In this document: piece by piece, positions 5,376 through 5,872 of the stretch | How the letters are laid out: every line of letters starts with the position of its first letter | Position numbering within the stretch: position 1 is the stretch's first letter | DNA from: an uncultured Oscillospiraceae bacterium | GTDB taxonomy: Bacteria > Bacillota > Clostridia > Oscillospirales > Acutalibacteraceae | NCBI GenBank assembly: GCA_958451705.1 | Contig: CAUDRD010000115.1 | Coordinates: 1-5,872 of the forward strand | DNA length: 5,872 nucleotides | Direction: 5' to 3' | Translations under genes and position numbers: made by a program | The notes under the pieces: model-generated | What the model saw: the letters and a program-made list of their open reading frames with translations, nothing else | Told to the model about the DNA's origin: nothing | The model's database searches: none

Positions 5376-5396
5376 GCTTTACTTTTTAAACAAAAG
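5376..5396 (-). repeat. Copy 2 of a short motif found after dgkA and after era
   Basis: The plus strand has gctttac, five T, aaacaaaag, matching the copy at 4226-4245 except for the central CC/TT differences, one extra T and one base near the end. It lies between the dgkA stop and its terminator, in the same orientation as the first copy. Confidence 0.35.
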
Positions 5397-5403
5397 AAAA
5401 GAG

Positions 5404-5441
5404 ATAATACTATAACTCATTTAACAGAGTGTTCGTATTAT
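5404..5441 (-). other. Imperfect hairpin covering the dgkA stop codon
   Basis: On the minus strand ATAATAC (5435-5441) pairs with GTATTAT (5404-5410), and the inner ACTC (5427-5430) pairs with GAGT (5415-5418), with a 4x4 internal loop and an 8-nt loop. The dgkA TAA (5438-5440) is inside the 5' arm. No T-tract follows, so it is not a terminator; it might affect mRNA stability. Confidence 0.35.
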
Positions 5442-5872
5442 GCTTTTTTTCTTCCCGGAAGAAAGATGAAGCATCCCGACGGGATAAGACTTAAAATCAA
5501 AACAAGAAGCATAAGGGGATTATTTATATAATAATTTAAAAGTCCCTGCATATACTCCGGCTTTCCTAAAACAGCAATGCCCACTAAAACGGCAAATATG
5601 GCACAGAGAAGCACAGCTCCTGCCGCAGCGTCCTTTGCTCTTTTCGCAAGGGGACGGTATTCCTGTGTTACAAGGTCCACGCATCTTTCAAGAGCCGTAT
5701 TAAAGCACTCAGCCGAAAGCACCATGGCACTTGCAAGAAGAGTTATTGCAAGCTCAGCCCTCGAAAGAGTGAAGAAGTCATATATTCCTATGTAGCAATA
5801 CATATAGACAAGGACAGTTATATGGATACGCATATTTCTGCCGGTTTTAACGGCGTGCCAGATGCCCTTAAA
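5438..5872 (-). CDS. dgkA: Undecaprenol/diacylglycerol kinase DgkA, N-terminus outside window
   Basis: DgkA is a small integral-membrane lipid kinase. In Gram-positive bacteria it phosphorylates undecaprenol to feed the lipid carrier pool for cell-wall synthesis. The 144 visible residues start at the right edge with FKGIWHAVKTGRNMRIH, the family's conserved first helix, so the frame continues past the edge and the internal ATG at 5833 is not the start. Probably about ten residues are missing. The catalytic core is intact in visible numbering: AECFNTALE (54-62, with E55 and N58), VDL (65-67) and AKDAAAGAV (79-87). Membrane segments are at about 18-35, 40-57 and 82-103. A fourth hydrophobic segment at about 118-138, ending in LPGRKKA, goes beyond the usual three-helix form of about 120-130 residues. 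The neighbour era fits the known Firmicutes order, in which ybeY usually precedes dgkA. The stop is followed by a strong terminator. Confidence 0.93.
   Translation of the reverse strand, partial: FKGIWHAVKTGRNMRIHITVLVYMYCYIGIYDFFTLSRAELAITLLASAMVLSAECFNTALERCVDLVTQEYRPLAKRAKDAAAGAVLLCAIFAVLVGIAVLGKPEYMQGLLNYYINNPLMLLVLILSLIPSGCFIFLPGRKKA

Noticed and set aside
5438..5833. dgkA starting at the ATG at 5833
   Set aside because: The 13 codons upstream to the window edge (FKGIWHAVKTGRN) match the conserved first helix of DgkA, so the gene starts outside the window.

Overview
The window looks like a housekeeping stretch of a Gram-positive, low-to-moderate GC chromosome, most likely a member of the Clostridia. 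The evidence is the gene order dgkA-era-yqzL-recO (the core of the order known from Bacillus subtilis), the presence of MutS2, YlxM and a Gram-positive type DgkA, strong purine-rich Shine-Dalgarno sites, and AT-rich intergenic DNA. The genus cannot be named from this sequence alone. All seven supported genes are on the minus strand, so transcription runs from right to left.

Layout in the direction of transcription: dgkA (undecaprenol/diacylglycerol kinase) enters from the right edge with its first codons missing and ends at 5438. It is followed by a strong intrinsic terminator (5329-5353). era (ribosome-assembly GTPase) follows with its own candidate promoter and ends at 4296. A 148-bp gap holds a probable terminator and a weak promoter. 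Next come a small yqzL-like gene (3977-4147), recO (3283-4026) and mutS2 (850-3249), which look like one operon because yqzL overlaps recO and only 33 bp separate recO from mutS2. An AT-rich gap follows, containing an intrinsic terminator physically merged with a near-perfect sigma-A promoter. That promoter drives ylxM (174-536) and ffh (1-152, cut by the left edge), which encode components linked to the signal recognition particle.

The genes cover ribosome maturation (Era), membrane lipid-carrier recycling (DgkA), DNA repair and recombination or ribosome rescue (RecO, MutS2), and protein targeting (YlxM, Ffh). There are no mobile elements, CRISPR arrays, tRNA or rRNA genes. I found no new multi-gene system. 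The points most worth a second look are regulatory: the terminator-embedded promoter with a downstream dyad upstream of ylxM, the small yqzL-like gene overlapping recO, and short repeated motifs around era.
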